DNA from: Paraburkholderia acidicola
Lineage (GTDB): Bacteria; Pseudomonadota; Gammaproteobacteria; Burkholderiales; Burkholderiaceae
Direction of reading: 5' to 3'
NCBI RefSeq assembly: GCF_002362315.1
Contig: NZ_MTZV01000006.1
Coordinates: 2,790,001 to 2,854,000 of the forward strand
Length of the DNA: 64,000 nucleotides
Shown here: positions 8,493 to 18,065 of the stretch, piece after piece
Layout: each line of letters begins with the position of its first letter
Numbering within the stretch: position 1 is the stretch's first letter
Notes under the pieces: model-generated
Told to the model about the DNA's origin: nothing
What the model saw: only the letters and a program-made list of their open reading frames with translations
The model's database searches: none
Made by a program: the position numbers and the translations under genes

Positions 8493-8755
8493 TGATTGAT
8501 CCTTGTAGGCGGTGAACCGTTGCGCAAGACGCGCGTCGCAATGGTATACCGGTCTGGTTGCTAGCGATCTGGAAGAGCAGGTCAATGTGTGCTCATTTGC
8601 GTTCTTGATCAATGCACCCGCAACATAGACTAAATGACATTGATGCCATGGAGAAAGCATGGACTGCCGTGCAGAATGGCGCCTGACGTAGTTCGTCGAA
8701 TACGGACACGCTGCAAATGCAAACGCAAATGCACGGCAAACAGGAGGATCACACA

Positions 8756-9529
8756 ATGCGAATATTCATCACCGGCTCGGCCGATGGGTTGGGCCAAATG
8801 GCGGCACGCCTTCTGGTCGCCGACGGCCATCGTGTCGTCCTGCACGCGCGCAGCGAGGCACGTGCCGAGGAAGCGTTGGCCATGGTGCCGGGCGCGGAAA
8901 CAGCAGTCTTCGGTGACCTTTCAAGTATCGAGCAGACCGTTAGCGTGGCTGATCAGGTGAATCGGCTTGGCCATTTCGACACGGTCATTCACAACGCAGC
9001 GGTCGGTTATCGCGAACCGAAACGGATTGAGACCGTTGACGGCTTGCCTCATGTCTTTGCTATCAATACGCTGGCGCCGTACGTGCTGACTGCGTTGATC
9101 GAGAGGCCGCAAAGGCTGGTCTATTTGAGTTCTGGTCTACACCAGCAGGGCGATGCAAGTCTCATCGATCTTGAATGGAAAGCGCGCCCGTGGGTGGGTG
9201 TTGCGGCCTATTCGGATTCAAAACTTCACGACACATTGATCGCGTTTGCAGTGGCACGCCGTTGGCCGGATGTATTCTCGAATGCGCTGGAGCCGGGGTG
9301 GGTTGCGACGAAAATGGGTGGCGCAGGGGCGCCCGACGATCTCGAAGCCGCGCCTAAAACGCAGGTCTGGCTCGCGACCAGTGACGATCCGGCTGCGTGC
9401 GTGAACGGCGAATACTTCTATCACATGAGACGAAAGACGCCCAAAGCTCAAGCTCGCGATCACGGTGTGCAGGATCAACTGCTCGATGCATGCGAGCGCT
9501 TCTCGGGTGTCCGGATAGCGAATACATAG
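8756..9529 (+). CDS. Short-chain dehydrogenase/reductase
   Basis: A 257-residue NAD(P)-dependent SDR. The Rossmann loop TGSADGLG is at residues 6-13, Asn80 lies in HNAAVGY, and the catalytic Ser125/126, Tyr152 and Lys156 are seen in YLSSG and YSDSK. AGGAGG stands 7 bp before the ATG. It lacks the usual VDGG C-terminus and ends with a segment of unclear role, as in plant-type and RDH-like SDRs. It converges with the NmrA-like gene across a strong hairpin. The substrate is unknown. Confidence 0.85.
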   Translation: MRIFITGSADGLGQMAARLLVADGHRVVLHARSEARAEEALAMVPGAETAVFGDLSSIEQTVSVADQVNRLGHFDTVIHNAAVGYREPKRIETVDGLPHVFAINTLAPYVLTALIERPQRLVYLSSGLHQQGDASLIDLEWKARPWVGVAAYSDSKLHDTLIAFAVARRWPDVFSNALEPGWVATKMGGAGAPDDLEAAPKTQVWLATSDDPAACVNGEYFYHMRRKTPKAQARDHGVQDQLLDACERFSGVRIANT

Positions 9530-9546
9530 TACATAGCCCCGAAACT

Positions 9547-9570
9547 AGCGTTCCCGCAAGCGGGAACGCT
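9547..9570. terminator. Bidirectional terminator hairpin
   Basis: Perfect 11-bp arms AGCGTTCCCGC and GCGGGAACGCT have only AA between them (in RNA a 4-base loop is more likely). The hairpin sits 17 bp after the SDR stop and 8 bp after the convergent NmrA-like stop. It has no T-run, so termination may be structure-driven. Confidence 0.65.
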
Positions 9571-9578
9571 TCGCCCGG

Positions 9579-10436
9579 TTACGAGACCAGTTCTCGCAGG
9601 ATTGTGTCGAGAGAGATCGTACCGAACCGACGCTCGATAGCACTTCCACCTTCGAAGTCGATCCACCCTTCGTTGAAGCCATCGATCATGCGGATACGCG
9701 GCATCGGATAGCTCATGCCCTGCGATTTGAAGAGTGCTTCCCACGTATCGCGCGGAACAGTTCGAATACCCACTGCAGAACCCAACGCTGCAGAGAAACC
9801 TGCGGCAATGTCATTCGCCGAATAACGACCCGGGCCTTCGAGTTCGACGATCCGATGTCCGCTCCAGGACTCGGCGAGCAACTTCGCTGCGGTGTGCCCG
9901 ATATCCTTTGCGGCCACCATGGGGATCGGGTGATCGAGCGGCTGAAGGAACGACGACAGGACACCTGCACGTGCGTCTTCGACGTCCCACGCAGCGTTCT
10001 CCATGAACCACGCTGCCCGCAGCATGCAGACCGGGACGTCGACCGAACGCAGCATCTGTTCCGTCATGCTCGAATTGTTCAGCAGGTTCGGCTCTGATAC
10101 ATGTGCACCGACTGTCGAAAGGAACACGATCTTGCCGGGGCGGGCAATCTCGATTGCGCGTTTGACGGACACGCAATTTCGTTGAGTTTGCGGGAAACCG
10201 GGTTCCGGATTGTAGTTAGGCGGTGTCATGAAAAATACGCCTTCGGTACCCTTAAACGCACTAGCGAGCGCGTCGGAATCTTCGATTTCCGCTATCGCGA
10301 CTTCGCAGCCGAGATCTGCCCACGGTTTGCCCTTCTCTGCATCCCGAACCACGGCCCTAACCGGCAGCCCTTCTGCTAGCAGCGAGCGTGCAACGATACC
10401 GCCGACTTTGCCTGTAATACCTGTAATCGCAAACAT
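9579..10436 (-). CDS. NmrA-like NAD(P)-binding oxidoreductase
   Basis: A 285-residue atypical SDR of the NmrA/QOR2 type. The N-terminal dinucleotide loop ITGITGKVGG is intact, followed by VRAVVRDAEKG and FMTPPNYNPEPG. These are typical of proteins that sense redox cofactors or reduce quinones; the classical YxxxK pair is not evident. GAGGA precedes the start. It is followed on the same strand by nothing closer than the convergent hairpin. Upstream is the DUF4148 gene in the same direction, 35 bp away. The role is uncertain. Confidence 0.82.
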   Translation of the reverse strand: MFAITGITGKVGGIVARSLLAEGLPVRAVVRDAEKGKPWADLGCEVAIAEIEDSDALASAFKGTEGVFFMTPPNYNPEPGFPQTQRNCVSVKRAIEIARPGKIVFLSTVGAHVSEPNLLNNSSMTEQMLRSVDVPVCMLRAAWFMENAAWDVEDARAGVLSSFLQPLDHPIPMVAAKDIGHTAAKLLAESWSGHRIVELEGPGRYSANDIAAGFSAALGSAVGIRTVPRDTWEALFKSQGMSYPMPRIRMIDGFNEGWIDFEGGSAIERRFGTISLDTILRELVS

Positions 10437-10471
10437 TGGAATATTCCTCTGTGGAAGGGTTGTCCGTCGTC

Positions 10472-10795
10472 TTAATGATGGGCGAACAACAAGCGCGAGT
10501 TGTCAATGAAGGTCACCGGGGCGCTGGAGCCGGATGTCCCGGACGCGACGCCACCTACTCCTGAGTCGGTGTTGACGGAGGTACCGTTGGCGGTGGCAAG
10601 TTTGGCTTCGGCTGCCTGAACGTCGGCGGGGTAATAACGGTCGTTCTGGCCGGGGCGATAGCCCGCTTTCTCGATCTGTACGAGATCGGCGCGTACCTGT
10701 GCGCGGGTGAGGCCTGAACTGGTTTCCTGAGCATGGCTGGCGATCGGGAGTGCAAGGACGGTAGCGGCTACCAGGGTCAGTTGGCGGATATTCAT
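10472..10795 (-). CDS. DUF4148 small exported protein
   Basis: A 107-residue protein with a clear signal peptide (MNIRQLTLVAATVLALPIASHAQ) followed by the DUF4148 signature: LTRAQVRADLVQIEKAGYRP, then YYPADVQAAEAKL. The family is abundant in Burkholderiaceae, periplasmic or surface-associated, and of unknown function. The start at 10795 has AAGGAG at good spacing. The C-terminal 40 residues are Ser/Gly-rich and probably flexible. An AT-rich segment upstream (about 10860-10920) likely holds the promoter. Confidence 0.88.
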   Translation of the reverse strand: MNIRQLTLVAATVLALPIASHAQETSSGLTRAQVRADLVQIEKAGYRPGQNDRYYPADVQAAEAKLATANGTSVNTDSGVGGVASGTSGSSAPVTFIDNSRLLFAHH

Positions 10796-10968
10796 GGCAA
10801 ATCTCCTTCGATTAATTGGCAAGCGAACGTTTCGCTTGAAATGGATTCTGGGCGAAAGGAGATCAAACCAAAATAGCATCAATGTAATAAAACTAATGCA
10901 TTAATGTCATCCTTTGGGTAACCGGATATCTGCGAGATGCGTCTCAGGAAACGCTTACGGTAGGGATT

Positions 10969-11937
10969 TCAACGGTCTGGCAGCCGGGACCGGTCAGGCC
11001 TGGTGCGTTTCGCGGGCGACCTGGTCGGGGCTGCGCTGAGTGACACAATGAAATCGAGGAACGCACGTACCTTGGCCGGAACATGATGCCGGGACGGGTA
11101 GAGTGCATACAGGGGAAACCGGTCGTCGGGCCAGTCAGGAAACAGCTCGACAAGTCTGCCGTCGGCGAGCATCTGTTCCACACCAAGCTCCATGACCTGA
11201 GCAATCGCGTCGCCGGCTACGCAGACGCTATGCATCGTGGCCACGTCGTTGACCGTGAGCCGTCCTGCGACATCGACGGTAATTTTCTTGCGCCCGCGGT
11301 GGAATTCCCAGTCGAAAGGCCGTCCCGTTTCAGGATCCCGAAACCTTATACATTGATGGGCGTCACTTGCGAGTTCCGCGGGTTGCAGGGGGCGGCCCTT
11401 GCGCTTGAGGTAGGAGGGCGCTGCGACAGTCAGGTTGCGTGTATCGAGGAGCTTTCGTGCCACGAGACTGGAAGGCCGAGGCTCACCAAATCTGACCGCC
11501 ACGTCAAACCCGTCGGCGATCATGTCCCCGAGCTGGTCCTTCGTGACCAGTTCCACCTGGAGTTCCGGGTACTGATCGATAAATGATCCCAGCCTCGGCG
11601 CAAGCAGTAGCCGGGAGAAAAAGGGATCGACGTTCACCCTTAGCCGGCCACGTACGGCGGTCACTCCTTGCGTTGCAGAGGTCGCGGCCTCTTCGAGTGC
11701 CGCAAGCAACGGCATGACCTGTTCGTACAGACGGCGGCCTTCATCGGTCAGTGTGACCGAGCGCGTGGTGCGGTCAAGAAGACGGACTCCGAGTCTTCCC
11801 TCAAGCCGCGCTATGCAGCGACTGACGCCTGATTGCGACATATCCAGTATGTCGCCAGCGGCTGCAAAACTGCCGGTGTCGACAATCGCGGACAGCACGC
11901 CCATGCCATTCAAAATGCGTTCGTCGAAGCCTGCCAT
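10969..11937 (-). CDS. LysR-family transcriptional regulator
   Basis: 322 residues. The N-terminal winged HTH reads GSFAAAGDILDMSQSGVSRC then LEGRLGVRLLDRTTRSVTLT. The C-terminal substrate-binding domain has the usual LLAPRLGSFIDQYPELQVEL and GFDVAVRFGEP. It has an extra Arg/Pro-rich tail of about 20 residues. AGGAG precedes the ATG. The pattern is that of the CrgA/DsdC-like branch that often represses neighbouring oxidoreductases. The nearest target is unclear; the flanking genes run in the same direction. Confidence 0.88.
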   Translation of the reverse strand: MAGFDERILNGMGVLSAIVDTGSFAAAGDILDMSQSGVSRCIARLEGRLGVRLLDRTTRSVTLTDEGRRLYEQVMPLLAALEEAATSATQGVTAVRGRLRVNVDPFFSRLLLAPRLGSFIDQYPELQVELVTKDQLGDMIADGFDVAVRFGEPRPSSLVARKLLDTRNLTVAAPSYLKRKGRPLQPAELASDAHQCIRFRDPETGRPFDWEFHRGRKKITVDVAGRLTVNDVATMHSVCVAGDAIAQVMELGVEQMLADGRLVELFPDWPDDRFPLYALYPSRHHVPAKVRAFLDFIVSLSAAPTRSPAKRTRPDRSRLPDR

Positions 11938-12062
11938 TGATGCGCTCCTGTCATGTATTCAATGGCACTGATGTTATCGGTAAAAGACGTTCCTGCGCAC
12001 AGGATTAGTCGAACACGGCGAGCCACCGGGAAACCGACGTTTGAATGACACCGGCACGACGA

Positions 12063-12698
12063 TCAATGCTCTTCAGAAAACCACTTCAGCGTAGCAAGCC
12101 ACAGATCGTGCCCGCGATGCATGAGGCTCTCATCGGTCGCGCGCAGATGCGCAGCGTCGGTACCGTTACCCACTTCATCCATCACCACACGGCAGGAATT
12201 GCCTGCGGGCGTCAGATACCACGTGTGATAGAAGCTGGGCGGCGTACCCGGTGCATAGCCGTACCAGCCGATACGCGTGTACGGTACGAATTCGTGAATC
12301 CTGCTTTCCAGTTTTAGACCAAATGTCGTCCAGTGAAACACGGAGTCGCGAGTGAGAACGGTGCTGTCACCGACGATGCTGACGTCTTTTGAATTTGGAT
12401 ACCACTGAGGCCATTGAGTAGCATCGATGATGTTGTCCCATACGCGTTCGCACGAAGCATGGATGACGGCCTCGTTATGTGAAAACAGGTCGGCGGTTTC
12501 CGGATTGAAGCCTTCGGGCCAATGAATCTCGTGCGAACGGTGCTGAAGGTCGAACTGCATGGTCTTGATGTCGTTTGTCGTCGGTTGAGCGGCGGGCGGC
12601 ATAGTGCCCTGGCTAAATGCGGGGGATGCCGCAAGCGTCACGCAGGCAATCCCTGGCCATGCGATGGCGCGGAAAGCAGCAGTCATATTTTTAGTCAT
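12063..12698 (-). CDS. Exported SRPBCC-fold protein
   Basis: A 211-residue protein with an N-terminal signal peptide ending near FSQ and a START/Bet-v-1-like (SRPBCC) domain: HASCERVWDNIIDATQWPQWYPNSKDV is the classic first helix. Later LKLESRIHEFVPYTRIGW and WYLTPAGNSCRVVMDE match the family strands. SRPBCC proteins bind hydrophobic ligands, and an exported one is less common. It lies 41 bp downstream of an aldo/keto reductase on the same strand and may be co-transcribed. The ligand is unknown. Confidence 0.75.
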   Translation of the reverse strand: MTKNMTAAFRAIAWPGIACVTLAASPAFSQGTMPPAAQPTTNDIKTMQFDLQHRSHEIHWPEGFNPETADLFSHNEAVIHASCERVWDNIIDATQWPQWYPNSKDVSIVGDSTVLTRDSVFHWTTFGLKLESRIHEFVPYTRIGWYGYAPGTPPSFYHTWYLTPAGNSCRVVMDEVGNGTDAAHLRATDESLMHRGHDLWLATLKWFSEEH

Positions 12699-12739
12699 GG
12701 GGTCATCCGTTTCGTTTCCTCACATGGGGGAATGCGCAC

Positions 12740-13759
12740 TCAAACACGGTCCTTGTCATGAAACCGCTGCATCCAGTGCGGATACGGTACGTCCGGTTGC
12801 GAGACGCGATCGAGCCGCTCACGATGCTCCGGTGCGAGCACGAGTTCTGCTGCTTGCAGATTGGCGCCAAGCTGCGCTTCCGAACTCGCCCCGACAATCA
12901 CGGTTGCCACTTCGTCGCGTCCGAGCAACCACGCGAGCGCGACCTGCGCCGGCGTCGTGTTCAATGCTTGTGCGACGACACGTAGTTCATCGATGATCCG
13001 ATCGACCTTGTGCGGATCGACGGGTGGAAAGTTGAGATTGGTACGACGACCCGTTTCAGGCTTGCCGTTCTGCGAGGTGTATTTCCCGCTCAGATAACCA
13101 CCTGAAAGCGGACTCCAGACCATCAATGCCATATCGTGTTGCCGTGCGACGGGCGCGATCTCGTACTCGATGTCGCGTGCGGCCAGCGAGTAGTGCACCT
13201 GATTGCTAGTGGCTTGCGCCCAATGTGCCTGCGACGTGATCGAGTGGATCCGCTCGAGTTCGGAAGCACTGAAATTGCACACACCGATATGCCGGACCTT
13301 GCCCTGTGTAACGAGATCGTCGAGTGCACGCAATGTCTCATCGAGCGGGGTGAGCGCATCGCGATCGTGCAGTTGCAACAGATCGATGTGATCGCGGCCG
13401 ATCCACTTCAGGCTCGTTTCGACAGTGCGGATGATGTGCGAGCGACCCAGACCCACCTGGTTTGGGCCGGGACCTGTTCGAAGACGGACCTTGGTCGCGA
13501 TCAACATACGCGTGTCGTCGAGACCCAGATCGGCCAGCACCTGGCCGACCACTACTTCCGATTGCCCTTGTGAATAGGCATCGGCGGTATCAATCAGATT
13601 CACCCCTTGATCGACGGCAAGACCGACAAGACGCGCTGCCTGCTCACGATTCAAACCGGCAATCGATGCCCAGATGCCGTCCCCTGTGCCGAACGTCATG
13701 GCGCCCAGGGTGAGGCGGGAAATACGCAGGCCGGAGCGGCCGAATGTGCAGGTATTCAT
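12740..13759 (-). CDS. Aldo/keto reductase
   Basis: A 339-residue AKR of the YajO/IolS type. The tetrad is visible: Asp in NLIDTADAY with its Tyr, Lys in IATKVRLR, His in LLQLHDRD. The NADP-contact region includes WSPLSGG and VIVGASSEAQL. The ATG at 13759 is chosen because AGGGGA stands nine bases upstream; a TTG nine bases earlier is possible. It is divergent from a LysR regulator whose start is 110 bp away, the standard arrangement for LysR control of an oxidoreductase. Confidence 0.87.
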   Translation of the reverse strand: MNTCTFGRSGLRISRLTLGAMTFGTGDGIWASIAGLNREQAARLVGLAVDQGVNLIDTADAYSQGQSEVVVGQVLADLGLDDTRMLIATKVRLRTGPGPNQVGLGRSHIIRTVETSLKWIGRDHIDLLQLHDRDALTPLDETLRALDDLVTQGKVRHIGVCNFSASELERIHSITSQAHWAQATSNQVHYSLAARDIEYEIAPVARQHDMALMVWSPLSGGYLSGKYTSQNGKPETGRRTNLNFPPVDPHKVDRIIDELRVVAQALNTTPAQVALAWLLGRDEVATVIVGASSEAQLGANLQAAELVLAPEHRERLDRVSQPDVPYPHWMQRFHDKDRV

Positions 13760-13868
13760 GACAGCCAATCCCCTATACGTTGAAAACAGCCCACACGATA
13801 GGGTTTCGATGGCAAGTAGCCTAGAGCGTAAGATGCGAAGATACTTTTCGGTCTGAGCGAGTAATCGG

Positions 13869-14783
13869 ATGCGTGTTGATCAGTTGGCGGCCATGCGCCT
13901 GTTCGTGCGGATTGTGGAAATGGGTTCGTTCGGCAAGGCTGCACGATCGATGAGCATGTCTTCTTCGAACGCGACGGAGCGCATGGCGCGCCTCGAGGAA
14001 ATTCTCGGTGTGCGGCTATTGGCCAGGACGACGCGTGCAGTTGCGCCTACCGAGGCGGGTACGCGCTATTACGAGGTGTGTCGGCGAGTACTCGGCGAAC
14101 TGGACGATATCGAAACCTCACTCGTGGGTTCTCAGGAAATGCTGGCGGGGCGGGTCCGCGTCAGTGCGAATGTTTCGATTGCCCGCTCGATTCTTGTGCC
14201 TCGCTTGCCTGCCTGGTTTGAACAGCATCCAGGGATTCACGTCGAACTGGTGATGAACGACCAGCGCAGCGATTTCGTGCACGAGGGGATCGACTTTGCA
14301 GTACGCATCGGCGGACTTGAAGATCAGGACCTGGTGCTGCGTCCATTAGGGCGTCCACGACGCGTGACGGTCGCATCCCCTGCGTATCTGCGGAAGATGG
14401 GCACACCGAAGTCTCCCGACGATCTCGCGAAACATCATCTGATCGATTTCCTGTTGCCGCAGCGAGGCGCTCGGCTCGAATGGGAATTCGACAGGGACGG
14501 GAAACGGCAGGAGCTATTTCCGCGCAGTGTCGCGTCGATTGGAGACGCCGAAGCACGGCTGCAACTCGCGATTGCGGGCATGGGTATCGTGCAGAGCCTT
14601 TCTTTCATCGCGGCACCGGCGCTACGCGAAGGCACGCTGAAGCGGATTCTGACGTCGTGGGAGACGCCCGCGCCCGAAGTGTCGATTCTCTATCCGCGAG
14701 ACCGTCATCTACCGACACGGACCCAGGCCACGATGGATGCGTTCACCGCCTGGATCAAGGAAGCTATTTCGACGGCTGAATGA
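13869..14783 (+). CDS. LysR-family transcriptional regulator
   Basis: 304 residues. The HTH is RIVEMGSFGKAARSMSMSSSNATERMARLEEILGVRLLARTTR in outline (Ser-rich recognition helix), followed by a periplasmic-binding-like effector domain (LVPRLPAWFEQHPGIHVELV, GIDFAVRIGG). It is divergent from the aldo/keto reductase and is probably its regulator. The last 20 bp overlap the convergent 3' end of the S41 peptidase gene. Confidence 0.87.
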   Translation: MRVDQLAAMRLFVRIVEMGSFGKAARSMSMSSSNATERMARLEEILGVRLLARTTRAVAPTEAGTRYYEVCRRVLGELDDIETSLVGSQEMLAGRVRVSANVSIARSILVPRLPAWFEQHPGIHVELVMNDQRSDFVHEGIDFAVRIGGLEDQDLVLRPLGRPRRVTVASPAYLRKMGTPKSPDDLAKHHLIDFLLPQRGARLEWEFDRDGKRQELFPRSVASIGDAEARLQLAIAGMGIVQSLSFIAAPALREGTLKRILTSWETPAPEVSILYPRDRHLPTRTQATMDAFTAWIKEAISTAE

Positions 14784-16224
14784 CGGGTTGGCCACGAAGC
14801 CAGTTCAACGCCTGCTCGATCATGAAATCGTTCTGCGAGGTTTGCGGGAGCGGAGCGGGATGAATGGGCGTAAGCGGTGGGTTCGTGCGTGCTTCTATGG
14901 CGCGTAGCTGATTCACGACTTCCCGTGCGTGGGACACAGAATATGCGGCCTCATCGGGATCGAGTGGATTGGCGAGATGGTGAGCGAGGTCGACTTCGCG
15001 CACGCTGGGCAACGTGTTGCTGCTATCGGCTTCCGCGGATGCAGCAAGGGGTACATCCGGCACAACCCCACGATTCTGGATTGAGCTGCCGTTCGGCGTG
15101 TAATAGCGGGCTCTCGTAAGCATCAGGCCCGCACCGTCGCTCAATGGCCCAGTGACCTGAATCGTGCCTTTGCCAAACGAAGGTTGACCCATGACCGTTG
15201 CGCGATGCGTATCGTGCAGCGCGGCGGCGACGACTTCGGTGACGGAGACGGACTGCGCGTCGATGAGCACGACGAGTGGCAGCGTTTTGAACACCGGTGG
15301 CAAATCGAGGAGCGGGTCGCTGGTAAACGAGGGCCGGCGATAATCGGCGTAAGTCGCGCGGTACACATGTCCGGAACCGGGCTGACGTTCGCGGACCGTG
15401 ACGACCAGCGTATCGGCCGGCACGAAGGCGCTCACTACACCCACGCCATCCTGCAAGACTCCGCCGCCATTCGCGCGCAGATCGAGCACCATGCCCTTCA
15501 GCGGCGGCGTTGCACGAGACAGGTCGCGCAAGCGGTCCGCAAGGTCGGGCACCGTCTGTTCATCAAAGCCGCTGATGCGAATGTAGGCGTAACCTGGAAC
15601 AGGAATCCGTGTCGTGACGCTAGAGGTATGGATGAGTGCGCGCGTGATCTCAAAGGTGTGGGTTTCGTTTCCATTCGCGCGGTAAATCGTGAGGTCGACT
15701 CTCGTTCCCGCAGGACCCCGCATACGCGCGACTGAATCGCGAACCGACATTCCTTGCGTAGGTACGCCGTCAATCCGCGTGATGACATCGCCTGCCCGGA
15801 TGCCAGCTTGCTGTGCGGGCGCGTGGTCGATCGGCGCGAATACCCGCAACTGGCCATCCTGTTCGCCGACCTGCAAACCTACGCCCGCGAATCCGCCTGT
15901 CAACTGGTCGACTAGCGGTGCAAATTCTTCGGGAGTCAGGAATTCAGAGTGCGGATCGAGGTCGGAAACCATGCTCTTGATTGCGCCGACCATCAAAGCC
16001 TTGCCGTCCACTGGCTTCGCGTAGTCGCGCTGGATGAGGTCGTATGCCTGCGTCAGGGTCTGGACTTCTTCCTGCGTCAGAGGTGGAAGTGCGGGCGTGT
16101 TCGCGATATCGCCGGCTAAAGCGGATAGCGGTATCGCCAGGCTCAGAAGCAGGCTGATGGAAACGGGTATGCGCGGATAGCGACTCTGCCGCGTCGAAGA
16201 ACATATCGAGGAAGTCGCTTTCAT
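14764..16224 (-). CDS. S41-family C-terminal processing peptidase
   Basis: A 486-residue exported serine protease of the CtpA/Prc type that trims or degrades periplasmic proteins. A signal segment (SISLLLSLAIPLSALAG) precedes an N-terminal helical region (YDLIQRDYAKPVDG) and a PDZ domain (GGFAGVGLQVG, PAQQAGIRAGDVITRIDG). The catalytic core follows: nucleophile Ser is the second Ser of AQSVSVTEV and Lys lies 25 residues later in FGKG, the same spacing as in E. coli Prc. The start at 16224 was preferred; an ATG at 16251 overlapping the upstream LysR stop by four bases is also possible. Its ends meet two LysR genes. Confidence 0.85.
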   Translation of the reverse strand: MKATSSICSSTRQSRYPRIPVSISLLLSLAIPLSALAGDIANTPALPPLTQEEVQTLTQAYDLIQRDYAKPVDGKALMVGAIKSMVSDLDPHSEFLTPEEFAPLVDQLTGGFAGVGLQVGEQDGQLRVFAPIDHAPAQQAGIRAGDVITRIDGVPTQGMSVRDSVARMRGPAGTRVDLTIYRANGNETHTFEITRALIHTSSVTTRIPVPGYAYIRISGFDEQTVPDLADRLRDLSRATPPLKGMVLDLRANGGGVLQDGVGVVSAFVPADTLVVTVRERQPGSGHVYRATYADYRRPSFTSDPLLDLPPVFKTLPLVVLIDAQSVSVTEVVAAALHDTHRATVMGQPSFGKGTIQVTGPLSDGAGLMLTRARYYTPNGSSIQNRGVVPDVPLAASAEADSSNTLPSVREVDLAHHLANPLDPDEAAYSVSHAREVVNQLRAIEARTNPPLTPIHPAPLPQTSQNDFMIEQALNWLRGQPVIQPSK

Positions 16225-16247
16225 TCGGATAGGTCCGCCGCATCGGG

Positions 16248-17171
16248 TCATCCACCCACCTGTACCGCCGGCCATGCACCGCCTGCCACCATATCGGAGA
16301 TGACCCGCTCGACGATCTCCATCACGCGAGACTTCGCCAGGCTGCCAGGCCTGGTTTCATTGATGGCAAGGACAACACGTCGCCTCATTTGTGGCCCTTC
16401 GATCGGCACGGCTTTAAGCTTGCCGGCTGCCACCTCTGCAGCAACCGACATCGGCGGCAGAACCGTACAACCCAGACCCAGCTCCGCGGCTCGCTTCACG
16501 GTTCCGAGAGAATCGATCTCCGCGACGACGTTGAGCTTGATATGAAGAGGCGCACAGGCACCTTCCACCATGCGGCGCAGGCCGTGCTCAGCGCCAGGCA
16601 GAATGAGCGGAAAGTTCTCTAACTGGTCGAGTGTGAAAGTTGCCGGAACGTCTGTTCCGTGGCCCGCGACGAAAGCGAGCTGATCGTCGAGCAAAGCGCG
16701 CTTCTTCAAGCCAACTTCCACGGCGTCCCCGTAGAGAATGGCTATATCGATCCGGCCCGCCAGCAGCCACTCCTGAAGTGTGCCGCTATAGGCCTCAATC
16801 AACTTCAGATGCACGTTGGGCAGCTCGGCGCGACAAACCGCCAGGATCGGAATGGTTGCCATCAGGCCCACTGTAGTAGGCAAGCCGAGGCTAACCGCTC
16901 CCATCGGGACGGTGTTGGCGTTTCTCACCGCCTCTCGTGCACGGTCCATATCGGCCAGCACCACACGTGCATGATCGAGAAAGACGCGTCCTTCATTCGT
17001 CAGCACCATGCCGCGGCGAGAACGCTCAAAGAGCTGGGTGTCGAGTTCGTTTTCAAGCGCAGAGATTTGCTGCCCGAGTGAAGGCTGCGCCACGTGCAGT
17101 CTGTCGGCAGCCCTGGAAAGGCTACCCGCTTCGCACACCCCTACGAAATAACGCAGATGACGAATATCCAT
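16248..17171 (-). CDS. LysR-family transcriptional regulator (Nac/CbbR-like)
   Basis: 307 residues. The HTH begins MDIRHLRYFVGVCEAGSLSR and contains AADRLHVAQPSLGQQISALE. The effector-binding domain shows VSLGLPTTVGL and the aromatic-catabolism-type LILPGAEHGLRRMVE. It is divergent from the NTF2/SDR/lactonase operon (start 17390), with a LysR-box-like inverted repeat at 17285-17301. It is therefore the probable activator of that operon. The downstream S41 gene begins about 23 bp after its stop and may be read through. Confidence 0.87.
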   Translation of the reverse strand: MDIRHLRYFVGVCEAGSLSRAADRLHVAQPSLGQQISALENELDTQLFERSRRGMVLTNEGRVFLDHARVVLADMDRAREAVRNANTVPMGAVSLGLPTTVGLMATIPILAVCRAELPNVHLKLIEAYSGTLQEWLLAGRIDIAILYGDAVEVGLKKRALLDDQLAFVAGHGTDVPATFTLDQLENFPLILPGAEHGLRRMVEGACAPLHIKLNVVAEIDSLGTVKRAAELGLGCTVLPPMSVAAEVAAGKLKAVPIEGPQMRRRVVLAINETRPGSLAKSRVMEIVERVISDMVAGGAWPAVQVGG

Positions 17172-17284
17172 AACGCGTAGAGAGTGCCAGCCGCGAGGCT
17201 CGAGCAGGGTGAATTCGGAGTATCAGGGTTACTGCCGATATAGCTGCAACGACTACCAACAAGCTCTTGCAGGTATTTTACAGA

Positions 17285-17301
17285 TGGTTCGCCGCTAACC
17301 A
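17285..17301. promoter_or_regulatory. Candidate LysR box
   Basis: TGGTT (17285-17289) and AACCA (17297-17301) form a perfect 5-bp inverted repeat with a 7-bp spacer that fits T-N11-A. It lies in the 218-bp divergent region between the LysR gene and the catabolic operon. Confidence 0.35.
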
Positions 17302-17389
17302 CAATGCGATGCACCACCGTCACGGCCGCCTCATCCTGGTTTTCTAGAACTCAAGAGACAGATTCGCCATAACCCCCAAAAGGAAAGCC

Positions 17390-17971
17390 ATGCACTTTGA
17401 GATGCCGTTGCTCACTGCAGCAGCCGATCGCCTGCTCAAGACGGAGAAGAACCCGTTCCATCGAAAGATTCTTGAGAACTATCGACGCCATGCGCAACTC
17501 GAGGTCTGCGGTAGATGGGAGGAAATCATGTCCCCGGACATGACGGTCGAAAGTCCCCGTTACGTTATTCACAGCGCCAAAGGCGTGACCGTCCTTGACG
17601 GCCTGGACGCGGTTTCTGGTCTATATCGTTCCTATGTGGACACGAACTCGACGGTCATCTTCCTCGAGAGGGAAGAGATCATGCTCAGTGACTGGGGGTT
17701 CGCCTCAGAGGCCGTGTCTCACCGACTCTGGCAAGGCAAATATCTGGCGGCCACGGGCGAGACGATCGACGACCCCGAAGCGTGGTACATCACGAGCAAT
17801 CTGACCGGTATGTTCTGGCCGTATTCAAAAGATGGCCGGATGGCGGGCGAGCATGTCTATCGTGGTGGCGATCGCACGGTCCGCAAAGCCGACCCAGGTG
17901 AAGTGATTAGCCGTCAGCAGGTTCAAGAGATGCTTGACCCTTACATCAAACCGCTCGGCACCTATTCGTAA
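17390..17971 (+). CDS. NTF2/SnoaL-like protein of a catabolic operon
   Basis: A 193-residue cytosolic protein resembling the nuclear-transport-factor-2-like superfamily, with a long N-terminal helix (ADRLLKTEKNPFHRKILENYRRHAQLEV). The following strands and an aromatic pocket include WEEIMSPDMTVESP, DGLDAVSGLYRSY and EAWYITSNLTGMFWPY. Members serve as isomerases, hydratases or cyclases on small or polyketide-like substrates. AAAGGA precedes the ATG. It is the first gene of an apparent operon with an SDR and an SMP-30 lactonase. The exact reaction is not recognisable. Confidence 0.72.
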   Translation: MHFEMPLLTAAADRLLKTEKNPFHRKILENYRRHAQLEVCGRWEEIMSPDMTVESPRYVIHSAKGVTVLDGLDAVSGLYRSYVDTNSTVIFLEREEIMLSDWGFASEAVSHRLWQGKYLAATGETIDDPEAWYITSNLTGMFWPYSKDGRMAGEHVYRGGDRTVRKADPGEVISRQQVQEMLDPYIKPLGTYS

Positions 17972-18065
17972 ATCGAAAGCCATACGCGCAGACAGGGATG
18001 AAACTGAAGAGTCGTCGCGAGGGCTTCAAGAAGGCCTCGCCGTCAGGACAATTTCGGAGACAGAC

